Shown one piece after another: positions 26,780-36,253 of a stretch of DNA of 64,000 nucleotides. This stretch comes from Actinomycetes bacterium. GTDB taxonomy: Bacteria > Actinomycetota > Actinomycetes > Actinomycetales > Micrococcaceae. The notes beneath the pieces were generated by a model. That model searched no databases, was not told where the DNA came from, and worked only from the letters and a program-made list of their open reading frames with translations. The stretch is from assembly GCA_023426375.1 (NCBI GenBank), contig JAFAAV010000037.1, positions 39,583-103,582 of the forward strand. The letters are read 5' to 3'. The translations under genes and the position numbers were made by a program. Every line of letters starts with the position of its first letter. Position 1 is the first letter of the stretch.

Positions 26780-27474
26780 TGGTTACCTCCGGTCATGGGC
26801 AGGAGTCGGGGGTCGTAGGCATCCAGACCCACGGATTCGGTGGGCGGACCGTAACCCGCCATACGCGCCACCGCGGACTCGTCCTCCGGGGACGGTCCGG
26901 GCAGCGTTGAGCACACCAGTTCCACCACGCACGCGTGGGGCAGGTTGTCACGGAGCAGCGCCAGGCGCAGCAGTTCGAGCGAGGGCCGGTAACGCTGCAG
27001 CAGTTCGAATCCGTCCTCCGGAGAGACGCGGGCAGCGAATTCCAGCACCACGGGCAGGTGGTCCGGCAGTTCCTCGTCCCCGAACACGCACCCGTGCGCG
27101 CGGTAGACCTGTTTGAACGCGGAGAGCGCCTCACCGCGACGGCGCGTGTCACCGTCCGTCCAGTAGGTCAGGTGCAGGCTGTGACGGCGGGAGAGATCGT
27201 ATTCCTGGACGTAGTCGCCCTGGATCTCGCTCAGGTCGCCCTCACGCAGCCAGCGGGTCAGGGGTTCGACGGCGCTCGGGGCCACTCCGACCTCGGTCAG
27301 GGCGTCCTCGAGCACGGGCAGCTGGTCGATGAGTTCCCGATCCGGATAACCCAACAGCACCGCGGCGGCCTGGCGGATAACCGCCGAGCGCTGCGGGTGG
27401 CGGTCCCGGTACTCGGGAACATCCACGGTGCCCTTGGTGGCCTTACCCAGCAGGGTGGAGAGCAACCCCATCAT
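26776..27474 (-). CDS. narJ: Nitrate reductase assembly chaperone
   Basis: A 232-aa NarJ/TorD-type helical chaperone. It escorts NarG during molybdenum-cofactor and Fe-S insertion and is not part of the final enzyme. Typical features are the QAAAVLLGYPD start, the FGDEELPDHLPVVLEF motif and a variable C-terminus. The first ATG (27474) overlaps the narH stop (ATGA); a second ATG follows directly. Confidence 0.9.
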   Translation of the reverse strand: MMGLLSTLLGKATKGTVDVPEYRDRHPQRSAVIRQAAAVLLGYPDRELIDQLPVLEDALTEVGVAPSAVEPLTRWLREGDLSEIQGDYVQEYDLSRRHSLHLTYWTDGDTRRRGEALSAFKQVYRAHGCVFGDEELPDHLPVVLEFAARVSPEDGFELLQRYRPSLELLRLALLRDNLPHACVVELVCSTLPGPSPEDESAVARMAGYGPPTESVGLDAYDPRLLPMTGGNQ

Positions 27475-29213
27475 CGACCTCCGCCGGCACCGGCGGTGCC
27501 CTGATCAGGACGTGAACCCGAGTTCTCCGCGGTGGTCGACATGGTCGCCGCGTCCTCCTGGTTCCGGGCCGGGAACAGGCCGTCCGGGCTGCCGTTGCCG
27601 TCCCAGTTGAGCAGGTTCACGCGACCGGCCAATTGCTCGTTGCCCGTGGGGTCCTCCCCCATCTGGCGGGAACGCAGGGCTTGGAAGTTCTCCACGGCCA
27701 CCGGCATCGGGCGACCCGAGGCCTCACCGAACACGCCGGTCTGACCCATGCCGGGTCCACCGTCCACGTCCAGGGAGCAACCGATCTCCTCCAGGTTGTG
27801 GGCGTCCTCCACGTGCGCGGTGGGGATCACGTAGCGCTCGTCGTACTTGGCGATCGCCATGAGGCGGTACATTTGCTGGATCTCGGAACCGGTCATCCCC
27901 ACGGCTTCCGCGATGGACTCGTCCGGTTCGTCGCCCAGGGTGATGTTGCGCATGTAGGCGCGCATTGCGGCCAGCTTGCGCAGCACGTCGGTCACGAGCT
28001 CGGTGTCACCGGCGGTGAACAGCTCCGCGAGGTACTCCACCGGGATGCGCAGGCTCTCGATGGCACCGAACAGGTTCTTCGGGTCCTCGCCGTCGTGACC
28101 CTGTTCCTTGAGCAGGTCCACGATGGGCGACAGCGGCGGCACGTACCAGACCATGGGCATCGTGCGGTACTCGGGGTGCAGCGGCAGGGCCACACGCAGG
28201 GTCTTGGCGAGCGCGTACACCGGCGACTTACGAGCGGCGTCGAGCCAGTCCTCCGGAATACCTTCCTGACGAGCGGCGGCAACGACCTCGGGGTCGTTGG
28301 GATCAAGCATGAGGTCCAGCTGGGCCTCGTACAGATCCTGCTCGTTGGGGGTTGCGGCGGCCTGGGTGACCTTGTCGGCGTCGTAAAGGAAGATGCCGAT
28401 GTAACGCATGCGACCCACGCACGTCTCCGCGCACACGGTGGGGATACCCACCTCGATGCGGGGGTAGCAGAACGTGCATTTCTCGGCCTTACCGGACTTG
28501 TGGTTGTAGTAGATCTTCTTGTACGGGCAACCGGTCACGCACTGACGCCAACCGCGGCACTGGTCTTGGTCCACCAGCACGATGCCGTCCTCGGCGCGCT
28601 TGTAAATGGCGCCGGACGGGCACGAGGCCATGCAGGACGGGTTCAAGCAGTGCTCGCACAACCGCGGCAGGTAGAACATGAAGGTCTGTTCGAACTCGAA
28701 CTTGATCCGGTCGTTGGCTTCCTTGTGGAGCTTCTGGATGATCGGATCCAGGTGACCCATTTCCGTGGCGCCGCCCAGGTCGTCGTCCCAGTTGGCCGAC
28801 CATTCGACCTTGGTGTCCTCACCCGTGATCAGTGACTTGGGGCGCGCCACCGGGAAGTCATCACCGGCCGGGGCGTTGACCAGGTTCTCGTAGTCGTACG
28901 TCCAGGGCTCGTAGTAGTCCTTCAACTCCGGCTGCACCGGGGACGCGAACAACTGGGCGAGCTTCTTGAGCTTGCCGCCGGACTTCAGCTTGAGGTTGCC
29001 CCGCTTGTTGAGCTCCCAGCCGCCCTTCCAGGTTTCCTGGTCCTCGTACCGGCGCGGGTACCCCTGGCCGGGGCGGGTCTCCACGTTGTTGAACCACACG
29101 TACTCGGTACCGGCACGGTTGGTCCATGCTTGTTTACACGTCACCGAACAGGTGTGACACCCGATGCACTTGTCGAGAGTCATCACCATGGCGACTTGAG
29201 CCATGACACGCAT
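27471..29213 (-). CDS. narH: Respiratory nitrate reductase, beta subunit (Fe-S)
   Basis: A 580-aa four-cluster ferredoxin. Four cysteine sets are seen: CIGCHTCSVTC, CEHCLNPSCMASC, CRGWRQCVTGC (Trp in place of one Cys, as in NarH, giving a [3Fe-4S] cluster) and CYPRIEVGIPTVCAETC. It relays electrons from NarI to NarG on the cytoplasmic face. Somewhat longer than E. coli NarH because of a polar C-terminal tail. The ATG shares a base with the narG stop (TGATG). Confidence 0.94.
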   Translation of the reverse strand: MRVMAQVAMVMTLDKCIGCHTCSVTCKQAWTNRAGTEYVWFNNVETRPGQGYPRRYEDQETWKGGWELNKRGNLKLKSGGKLKKLAQLFASPVQPELKDYYEPWTYDYENLVNAPAGDDFPVARPKSLITGEDTKVEWSANWDDDLGGATEMGHLDPIIQKLHKEANDRIKFEFEQTFMFYLPRLCEHCLNPSCMASCPSGAIYKRAEDGIVLVDQDQCRGWRQCVTGCPYKKIYYNHKSGKAEKCTFCYPRIEVGIPTVCAETCVGRMRYIGIFLYDADKVTQAAATPNEQDLYEAQLDLMLDPNDPEVVAAARQEGIPEDWLDAARKSPVYALAKTLRVALPLHPEYRTMPMVWYVPPLSPIVDLLKEQGHDGEDPKNLFGAIESLRIPVEYLAELFTAGDTELVTDVLRKLAAMRAYMRNITLGDEPDESIAEAVGMTGSEIQQMYRLMAIAKYDERYVIPTAHVEDAHNLEEIGCSLDVDGGPGMGQTGVFGEASGRPMPVAVENFQALRSRQMGEDPTGNEQLAGRVNLLNWDGNGSPDGLFPARNQEDAATMSTTAENSGSRPDQGTAGAGGGR

Positions 29214-32200
29214 CAGTACTGAACCTCCTGCGAGCGCTTGCGGACAACGGAGACGATGTCTCGCTGATTTCCGGTGGGGCCCATGTAGTTGAAGGCCCAG
29301 GACAGATGGGCGTAGCCGCCGATCATGTGGGTGGGTTTGACCAGGATTCGTGTGACGGAGTTATGGATACCGCCGCGTTTACCCGTGGTCTCGGACTTGG
29401 GGACGTCAATGGTGCGCTCCTGGGCGTGGTGGACGTAGACCACGCCTTCGGGCATGCGGTGGGAGACCACCGCGCGGCCGACGAACACGCCGTTGGTGTT
29501 CACGCACTCGACCCAGTCGTTGTCGGAGACCTCGATGGCCGTGGCGTCCTGCGGGGACATCCACACCGAGGTACCGCCGCGGGACAGCGACAACATGAAC
29601 AGGTTGTCCTGGTACTCCGAGTGGATCGACCACTTGTTGTGCGGGGTCAGGTAGCGCACCGCGATGGACAGCTCACCCTTCTCACCGAGCTTGGGCTCGC
29701 CGAACAGCCGGTGCATGTCCAGCGGTGGCCGGTAGGTGGGCAACATCTCGCCCATGTCCTTGAGCCAGTCGTGATCCAGGAAGAAGTGCATGCGGCCGCT
29801 CAGGGTGTGGAACGGCTTGAGCCGCTCGATGTTCACCGTGAACGGTGCGTAGCGCCGACCTCCGGTTTCCGAGCCGGACCACTCCGGTGAGGTGATCACC
29901 GGAACGGGTGCCTGCTGGGTGTCCTTGAACGTGATGCGCTTTTCCTCCGAGCCGCGCGCCAGGTCGGAGAGCTCCTTACCCACGCGCTTCTCGAGGGTCT
30001 CGAAGCCTTGCGTGGCCAACTCGCCGTTGGTGGTGCCGGACAGCATCAGGATGGCTTCGGCCATGCGCTGGTCGGTGTCCAGCGCGGGGCGACCCTCCGC
30101 AGCACCGGAATCGAACACACCGTGCAGGCGGCCCAGCTGGTCCACCTGGTGCTTGACGTCGAATGTGACGTTCTTGGTGGTCAGACCCAACTTGTCCGCC
30201 AGCGGGCCGAGCGCCACGAACTTGTCACCGATCGCGGTGTAATCACGTTCCACGATCTTCAGGTTCGGCATGTTCTTACCCGGGATCGCGGGAAGGTCCG
30301 TGCCCTTCCACTCCGGCGCGTGACCGCCCGGCTGGGCGATCTCCCCCGGGGTGTCATGGGTCAGGGCTGTAGCTACCACATCCTTGCGCACGCCCAGGTG
30401 GTTCCGGGACTGCCGCGCAACCTCGTCGGCCAACAACTGGAACATCTTCCAGTCAGTCTTGGCCTCCCAGGGCGGGGAGATCGCCGGGGTGAAGGCGTGC
30501 ACGAACGGGTGCATGTCGGTTGAGGACAAATCGTACTTCTCGTACCAGGTGGCCGCCGGGAACACGATGTCCGAGAGCAGAGTGGACGAGGTCATGCGGA
30601 AGTCCGCCGAGACCAGCAGATCCAGCTTTCCTTCCGGGGCGTCCTCGTGCCAGCGCACGTCACGCGGCTTGGAGGCCTCGTGGTCCTCACCCTGCACACT
30701 GTTGTGGGTTCCCAGCAGGTGCTTGAGGAAGTACTCCTCGCCCTTGGCCGACGATCCGAACAGGTTGGAGCGCCACAGCACCAGCGTGCGCGGCCAGTTC
30801 TCCGGGGCGTCCGGGTCCTCCACGGCAAAGTTCAGCTCGCCGTTCTTGAGCTTGCTCGCGATCCACTCCGGTTCGCTGCCGGCCTCACCGCGTTCGACGG
30901 CGCTCGCGGCAGCCTCTGCCACATCGAGCGAGTTCTCGTGGAACTGCGGGTAGAACGGCATCCAGCCCAAGCGGGTGGACTGCGCGATCACGTCTGCAGT
31001 GTGCATGCCCTTGAGGTGGCCGTCCGCGAGCGGGGACTGGAGCGAGTCCGAGGAGTAACCGTCGGAACGGAACTGGTCGGTGTGCATGTACCAGAACGCG
31101 GTGCCGATCATGAAGCGCGGCGGGCGCACCCAGTCACCGGCGGAGGCCATGGTGGCCCAACCCGTGATCGGACGGGCCTTCTCCTGACCCACGTAGTGGG
31201 CCCAGCCGCCACCGTTGCGGCCCTGGCAACCGCACAGCATGAGCATAGCCAGGATGGCGCGATAGGTCGCGTCACCGTGGTACCACTGGCAGATGCCGGC
31301 GCCCAGGATGATCATGGATCGGCCCTCGGACTTCTCCGCGTTGGCGGAGAACTCGCGCGCGGTACGGATCACGGCCTCGGCGGGAACCGAGGTGACCTCT
31401 TCCTGCCACGCGGGGGTGTAGGCGGTGTCCACGTCGTCGTAGCCCGTGGACCACTCGCCCGGCAGACCATCGCGACCCACGCCGTACTGAGCCAGCATGA
31501 TGTCGAAGACCGTGGTGACGGTTCGGCCTGCCACCTCGGTCACGGGCACGCCGCGGTGGATCACCGAACCCACGCCGGTGGGATCGGTGAACGCCGGCAG
31601 TGCCAGCTCGCTCACCTCACCCCGGTAACCGGAGGCGTCCGCGATCGACAACGACGGCGTCACGCCCTCCAGATCGAGGTTCCACTTGCCCTCGTCGTGC
31701 TCGTTGTAGCGGAAGCCCATGGAACCGTTGGGAACCACCGGCTGATGGGTGTCCCGGTCCAGAAGCACGGTCTTGAACGCGGGATCCGCCTGCGAAGCGG
31801 CGGCGTCGTCCCCGGCCTTGCCCAGGTCCTCGGCGGTGAGGAACTTGTCCGCGACCACCGTGCCGTCCTCGCGACGGGACAGCGAGACCAGGAACGGAAG
31901 GTCCGTGTACTGCGAGACGTAATTCTCGAAGAACGGGACCCGGCGGTCCACGAAGTTCTCCTTGAGGATCACGTGCCCCATAGCCATGGCCAGGGCCGAG
32001 TCGGTGCCGGCCTGGGCGGGCAGCCACTCGTCCGCAAATTTGGTGTTGTCCGCGTAGTCGGGGCTGACCGAGACCACCTTGGTACCGCGGTAGCGCACCT
32101 CGGCCAACCAGTGGGCGTCCGGGGTGCGGGTCACGGGAATGTTGGAGCCCCACATCATCAGGTAGGTGGCATCCCACCAGTCACCCGATTCGGGAACGTC

Positions 32201-32947
32201 CGTCTGATCGCCGAACACCTGCGGCGAGGCCACCGGGAGGTCCGCGTACCAGTCGTAGAAGCTGTTCATCACGCCACCGATGAGGTTGATGAACCGGGCA
32301 CCGGCGGCGTGCGAGACCATGGACATCGCGGGGATCGGCGAGAAACCGATGCAGCGGTCCGGGCCGTACTGCTTGATGGTGTGCACGTGGGCGGCGGCGG
32401 CCATCTCCACGGCTTCCTGCCAGCTGGAGCGCACCAGTCCGCCCTTACCGCGGGCCTTCTGGAACGTTTCGCGCTTGACGGGGTCGTTGACGATGGATTC
32501 CCACGCGAGCACCGGATCCGAATGGATCTGCTTGGCCTCGCGGTACATCTCCAACAGCACGCCACGCACATACGGGTAGCGCACGCGGGTGGGTGAATAG
32601 GTGTACCAGGAGAACGCGGCACCGCGGGGGCAACCGCGTGGTTCGTACTCGGGGCGGTCCGGGCCGACCGAGGGGTAGTCCGTCTCCTGCGCTTCCCACG
32701 TGATGATGCCGTCCTTGACGTACACCTTCCACGAGCAAGAGCCGGTGCAGTTCACGCCGTGGGTGGAGCGCACAACCTTGTCGTGACTCCAGCGGTTGCG
32801 GTAGAAGGCATCGCCCGCGCGACCGCCCTCTCGGAACACGGCGCGACCGTCCTCCGTCTCGTCCCAGCGGGAGAAGAATTTCCCGAGTTTCAACAACGCG
32901 TTCGACGCCGGGCCATCGACCCCGGCGGGGGTTTCGGTGGTAGCCAT
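29213..32947 (-). CDS. narG: Respiratory nitrate reductase, alpha subunit (Mo-bisMGD)
   Basis: A 1244-aa catalytic subunit reducing nitrate to nitrite. The N-terminal FS0 cluster ligands are in THGVNCTGSCSW plus RGCPRG (one His, three Cys). The Mo-ligand region reads FYDWYADLP followed by QTDVPESGDWWDA and WGSNIPVTRTPDAH as in NarG. No Tat signal is seen, so it faces the cytoplasm. It is first in narGHJIK. The 283-base upstream gap holds a palindromic element but no promoter that I can place with confidence. Confidence 0.95.
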   Translation of the reverse strand: MATTETPAGVDGPASNALLKLGKFFSRWDETEDGRAVFREGGRAGDAFYRNRWSHDKVVRSTHGVNCTGSCSWKVYVKDGIITWEAQETDYPSVGPDRPEYEPRGCPRGAAFSWYTYSPTRVRYPYVRGVLLEMYREAKQIHSDPVLAWESIVNDPVKRETFQKARGKGGLVRSSWQEAVEMAAAAHVHTIKQYGPDRCIGFSPIPAMSMVSHAAGARFINLIGGVMNSFYDWYADLPVASPQVFGDQTDVPESGDWWDATYLMMWGSNIPVTRTPDAHWLAEVRYRGTKVVSVSPDYADNTKFADEWLPAQAGTDSALAMAMGHVILKENFVDRRVPFFENYVSQYTDLPFLVSLSRREDGTVVADKFLTAEDLGKAGDDAAASQADPAFKTVLLDRDTHQPVVPNGSMGFRYNEHDEGKWNLDLEGVTPSLSIADASGYRGEVSELALPAFTDPTGVGSVIHRGVPVTEVAGRTVTTVFDIMLAQYGVGRDGLPGEWSTGYDDVDTAYTPAWQEEVTSVPAEAVIRTAREFSANAEKSEGRSMIILGAGICQWYHGDATYRAILAMLMLCGCQGRNGGGWAHYVGQEKARPITGWATMASAGDWVRPPRFMIGTAFWYMHTDQFRSDGYSSDSLQSPLADGHLKGMHTADVIAQSTRLGWMPFYPQFHENSLDVAEAAASAVERGEAGSEPEWIASKLKNGELNFAVEDPDAPENWPRTLVLWRSNLFGSSAKGEEYFLKHLLGTHNSVQGEDHEASKPRDVRWHEDAPEGKLDLLVSADFRMTSSTLLSDIVFPAATWYEKYDLSSTDMHPFVHAFTPAISPPWEAKTDWKMFQLLADEVARQSRNHLGVRKDVVATALTHDTPGEIAQPGGHAPEWKGTDLPAIPGKNMPNLKIVERDYTAIGDKFVALGPLADKLGLTTKNVTFDVKHQVDQLGRLHGVFDSGAAEGRPALDTDQRMAEAILMLSGTTNGELATQGFETLEKRVGKELSDLARGSEEKRITFKDTQQAPVPVITSPEWSGSETGGRRYAPFTVNIERLKPFHTLSGRMHFFLDHDWLKDMGEMLPTYRPPLDMHRLFGEPKLGEKGELSIAVRYLTPHNKWSIHSEYQDNLFMLSLSRGGTSVWMSPQDATAIEVSDNDWVECVNTNGVFVGRAVVSHRMPEGVVYVHHAQERTIDVPKSETTGKRGGIHNSVTRILVKPTHMIGGYAHLSWAFNYMGPTGNQRDIVSVVRKRSQEVQY

Positions 32948-33103
32948 GCAGACACCGTACCCCTAATTCACATTCAAAATGCCTATTTAACCCGCCGGTA
33001 ACTGAAAATCCATTTTTCCGGGTCTGACCTGGGAATATGGTCATGAATTCGTGCGCTAATCGACCGTTTGGTTGGCCCTGGTGGGGTGACCTGGGACGGC
33101 GCG

Positions 33104-33167
33104 CCATTTGGTCAGGCCATACTGCGCAGTAGGGGTCCGTACCACGCAGTAAGCCGTCACGAAATGG
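33104..33167. repeat. 64-bp palindromic intergenic element, copy C
   Basis: It begins CCATTT and ends AAATGG, with inner arms ATACTGC (33119-33125) and GCAGTAA (33146-33152). It lies between the divergent narG and the small membrane protein gene, 157 bases before narG. With copy B it brackets the nar operon. Confidence 0.78.
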
Positions 33168-33230
33168 TTCCGCTCCGACCTCGACACGCGGTTCGTACGA
33201 CACGCCGTACCCCACCTAGACTGGTGCCCC

Positions 33231-33623
33231 ATGAAGTCCATGATTGCGCCGATCCTGCTTGTCGCCACCGCTTTGATTCAGTCCATGGGGTTGTTCCCCT
33301 ATCACGGTGACGGCATCACGCTGGCGGGACAGCTGTTGTTCCCCATCCTGTTCGCGCTCATGGCCATGTATCTGTCGACCAAGGGGCTGCCGGGCGCTTT
33401 CGCCACGGTGCACCTGGTGATCCTCATCGGGGCCGCGATACTACTGATCTTGTCGCTGGTGGGCATGAGCATGACCCTCCCGCAGCTCTACCCGACCATG
33501 ATCCTGTACTACATCGCGTTCGTCCTGGTGGCCGTGGAATGCGGGCTGCGGATCGCCGGCATGCCCAAGAAACGCCGCGCAGGGGACAATGCCGAGATCA
33601 ATGATTCGGAGACCGCGGTCTAG
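33231..33623 (+). CDS. Small integral membrane protein of unknown function
   Basis: Not recognised. A 130-aa protein with four predicted membrane helices (about residues 5-24, 30-47, 58-80 and 88-107) and a polar C-terminal tail. Its stop abuts the mobA GTG start (TAG then GTG), so it is cotranscribed with mobA and moeA. The position beside nar and molybdopterin genes suggests a link to nitrate respiration, but the sequence shows no catalytic or metal motif. Confidence 0.7.
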   Translation: MKSMIAPILLVATALIQSMGLFPYHGDGITLAGQLLFPILFALMAMYLSTKGLPGAFATVHLVILIGAAILLILSLVGMSMTLPQLYPTMILYYIAFVLVAVECGLRIAGMPKKRRAGDNAEINDSETAV

Positions 33624-34205
33624 GTGTTGCGCTTCGACAGCGTGATCGTGGCCGGCGGCCGCTCTTCCCGACTCGGAGGCACGCCCAAGGCCGAACTCCG
33701 CCGAGGCACCGAGAGCCTGGTCGAGATCACGGTGCGTTCGGTGAACAAGGCCGGCAGCGCCGTCGTCGTGGGGCCGGACGATCTGACCGTCCCGCACAAC
33801 ACCCTGCGGACCCGCGAAGATCCGCCGTTCTCGGGACCCGCCGCCGCAATTGCCGCGGGTCTGGATCTGCTCGGCCAGCAACCCGACCGCGCCGCATGGA
33901 CCGCGGTCCTGGCCTGCGACATGCCGGACGTGGCCGGTGCCGTTCGCGCACTCGCCGACGCCGCCGCGGACCTGCCGCCCGAGGCCCACGGCTTGATCGC
34001 GACAGCCCCCGACGGCCACCGCGAGAACCTGGCCGTCATGATCCGCACGGACCCACTCAGCAACGTTTTCTCCGAGCATCCTTCGCGGGACAGCTCCGTG
34101 CGCTCGTTTTGGAAACACCTGCGTCTGATCGAGGTAGCAGTCCCGGAGGGCAGCACCCAGGACGTGGATACATGGGAAGATGTGACCAGGTTCGATCTGC
34201 ACTGA
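33624..34205 (+). CDS. mobA: Molybdenum cofactor guanylyltransferase
   Basis: A 193-aa NTP-transferase of the MobA family, which adds GMP to molybdopterin to make the MGD cofactor needed by NarG. The nucleotide-binding VIVAGGRSSRLGG is at residues 7-19 followed by PKAEL, and the metal-binding Asp is in VLACDMPDV. The start is GTG directly after the preceding stop. Normal length. Confidence 0.87.
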   Translation: MLRFDSVIVAGGRSSRLGGTPKAELRRGTESLVEITVRSVNKAGSAVVVGPDDLTVPHNTLRTREDPPFSGPAAAIAAGLDLLGQQPDRAAWTAVLACDMPDVAGAVRALADAAADLPPEAHGLIATAPDGHRENLAVMIRTDPLSNVFSEHPSRDSSVRSFWKHLRLIEVAVPEGSTQDVDTWEDVTRFDLH

Positions 34206-34227
34206 ATCCACACGCTGAGGAGATGGC

Positions 34228-35604
34228 ATGCCCGGACTTCCCACCCCGCACGAGCACTTCAACCAGGACGATGACCAGACTCCCCCGGAGACCGAGGGCC
34301 AGGAGCCCACGCGCCGGTGGGTCGATTGGGATGAAGCCCGCGACATCGCCCATCGCATTCCCGAGCCGCTGCCCAGCCGGTTGTTGCCGCTGACGGATGC
34401 ACTGGGTGAAACCCTTGCGGAAACCATTACCGCGATCATGCCGGTTCCCCATTACGCGTCCGCCGCGATCGACGGCTGGGCCGTGGCGGGTGAAGGCCCG
34501 TGGCGGATCCGCACTCCCCAGCCTGCGGAGACCGATGAACGACTCCTGCTGACCTTGCCGCCGGACGAACGCATCCTGCCCGTGGTCGAGCTGCGCCCCG
34601 GCGAGGCCACTCAGGTGAACGTGGGCTCGGCCGTGCCGGTGTACACCAAGGCCGTGCTGTCCAGTCACCGCGGTCACGTGGTCCCCGCACAGGCTCCCGT
34701 GGACCACATGGAGGAGTACCACCCGCAGGAGGGTGACACCCTGGAGGACGCCACCCCGGCGGCGGCGCTGATCCAGAACCAGGACGTGCGCGCACTCGGC
34801 CAGGAAATCTCCGAGGGCGACGAACTGCTGCGCATCGGCTGCCATCTCAACCCCGCGCACATCGGCTTGGCTGCGAGCGCCGGACACGACATGCTCCCGG
34901 TGCTGCGCCGCCCGCGCGTGACCGTGCTGCTGGGCTTCGCGCACGTCGTGGAGGATGGCATTCCCGGCCCGGGCGAGGTCCGTGACGTCCTGGGTCCGCA
35001 GATTCCGGCCATCCTGCATGATCTGGGTGCCAATGTGGACCAGGTGCGTCGCGTGCCCGACGGCGCGCAGGGCGTTCTCACCGCTCTCACCGAGTCTCCG
35101 TCCGGCGCTGGCTCCCTGCTGGATGCCCGCGCGGAAATCGTGGTCACCACCGGTGGCACCGGCCACGGCGAGGACGACCACGTGCGCGAGGCCCTCACCG
35201 AACTGGACGCACACCTGATCATCGACGGCCTGGCCCAGGAACCCGCCCACGGCGTGATCCTGGCGCAGTTACCGGACGACGGCCCGGTAGTGCTGGCATT
35301 GCCCGGCAGCCCGCTTTCCGCGGTCATGGGTTTGCTGAGCGTGGGACACGCATTGATCGCTGGCGCAACGGGTCAGCCGCTGCCCGAGGCCCGCACGGCA
35401 ACGTCCGGGGCCGAGATCGAGCAGACCGGCCGCGTGCGCGTGATTCCCGCCTACTACCAGGAGGGCCGTGTGCTCCCCGAGCCAGCGGTGGGACCGGCCA
35501 TGCTGTCCGGCATGGCGCACGCTGACGTGCTCATGGTGGTTCCGGCCGAGGGCGTGCGCCCCGGTCAGGACGTCAAGGTGCTGGGGCTTCCCTGGCGCCG
35601 GTAA
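34228..35604 (+). CDS. moeA: Molybdopterin molybdenumtransferase
   Basis: A 458-aa MoeA. It ligates molybdate to adenylylated molybdopterin. Landmarks are the N-terminal SAAIDGWAV, the MPT-binding VTTGGTGHGEDDHV and the late PGSPLSAVMG. An extra polar stretch of about 30 residues precedes the domain. It is the third gene of the plus-strand run with mobA, divergent from nar, and supplies its cofactor. GAGGAG lies 6 bases before the ATG. A terminator made of two inverted GACGACGCCGC words follows. Confidence 0.9.
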   Translation: MPGLPTPHEHFNQDDDQTPPETEGQEPTRRWVDWDEARDIAHRIPEPLPSRLLPLTDALGETLAETITAIMPVPHYASAAIDGWAVAGEGPWRIRTPQPAETDERLLLTLPPDERILPVVELRPGEATQVNVGSAVPVYTKAVLSSHRGHVVPAQAPVDHMEEYHPQEGDTLEDATPAAALIQNQDVRALGQEISEGDELLRIGCHLNPAHIGLAASAGHDMLPVLRRPRVTVLLGFAHVVEDGIPGPGEVRDVLGPQIPAILHDLGANVDQVRRVPDGAQGVLTALTESPSGAGSLLDARAEIVVTTGGTGHGEDDHVREALTELDAHLIIDGLAQEPAHGVILAQLPDDGPVVLALPGSPLSAVMGLLSVGHALIAGATGQPLPEARTATSGAEIEQTGRVRVIPAYYQEGRVLPEPAVGPAMLSGMAHADVLMVVPAEGVRPGQDVKVLGLPWRR

Positions 35605-35620
35605 CCCGGCTTTGACCGCC

Positions 35621-35652
35621 GACGACGCCGCTCCGGCTGGAGCGGCGTCGTC
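35621..35652. terminator. Terminator built from inverted GACGACGCCGC words
   Basis: GACGACGCCGCTCC at 35621-35634 and GGAGCGGCGTCGTC at 35639-35652 form a perfect 14-bp stem with a GGCT loop, between moeA and the convergent DUF456 gene. Each arm is a full copy of the overrepresented word. The arrangement is like the uptake-sequence terminators of Neisseria. Confidence 0.85.
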
Positions 35653-35713
35653 GCGTTTGAAGGGTGGCTGGGAATGTCACGCCGACTGCGACCAACCTGT
35701 TCGGACGGCGGCG

Positions 35714-36223
35714 TCAGGCGGCCGTGACGAAGAAGACGATGGCCCCGATGATGAATACGCTCGCAGCCAGCAACGCGCACGTCAGCTCCAGGATGATGCC
35801 GATACCTGCGGCTTTGAGGGCAACCCACGAGGTGTCCAGGGCCGTGCGGAAGTTACGGTTGCGCACCGTCTCAGATGCCAACAATCCCACGATGAAACCG
35901 ATCACCAGACCCACCACGGGGATCACGAACATGCCGATCACGGCACCTATCACCCCGAATAGCAGCGTGCGGTTGGGGATCGCACGGCGCTTCAGACGCG
36001 TTCCGGTGAGCACCAGGCTGGCGGACATGCCCGCCAGCAACAGGGTGCCGCCGAGGGCGAGGACCACCCAGCCCTCCACGGATTGCACGACCACCGCCCA
36101 GATAATCAGGCCGATCAGCGCGGTGATGGATCCAGGTAGCACGGGGATGATGATGCCCAGGCACCCAATGATGATGAGTACCGAGGTCACGATGGTGGCA
36201 ATAATCTCTGGGGTCACCGTCAC
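35714..36223 (-). CDS. DUF456-family membrane protein
   Basis: A 169-aa integral membrane protein with about five helices and the glycine-rich helix hairpins typical of DUF456 (LIIIGCLGIIIPVLPG near residue 18; the repeated VIGMFVIPVVGLVIGF region). Function unknown. The GTG at 36223 is chosen because a TATAGT -10 box lies at 36246-36251 on the minus strand, so longer starts would precede the transcript. The 5' leader would be only about 16 bases without a clear ribosome binding site. Confidence 0.75.
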   Translation of the reverse strand: MTVTPEIIATIVTSVLIIIGCLGIIIPVLPGSITALIGLIIWAVVVQSVEGWVVLALGGTLLLAGMSASLVLTGTRLKRRAIPNRTLLFGVIGAVIGMFVIPVVGLVIGFIVGLLASETVRNRNFRTALDTSWVALKAAGIGIILELTCALLAASVFIIGAIVFFVTAA

Positions 36224-36245
36224 ATCGTACGGCCACGGCGGGCGA

Positions 36246-36253
36246 ACTATACT
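36246..36253. promoter_or_regulatory. Overlapping divergent -10 boxes for nirK and the DUF456 gene
   Basis: TATACT at 36248-36253 (plus) and TATAGT at 36246-36251 (minus) share the same central bases, so RNA polymerase could bind in only one direction at a time. Neither has a good -35, which suggests activator control. A TTGCATCTAAAT stretch just downstream (36253-36264) resembles half of an NsrR-type site, which would fit nitrite/NO control of nirK; this last point is weak. Confidence 0.5.
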
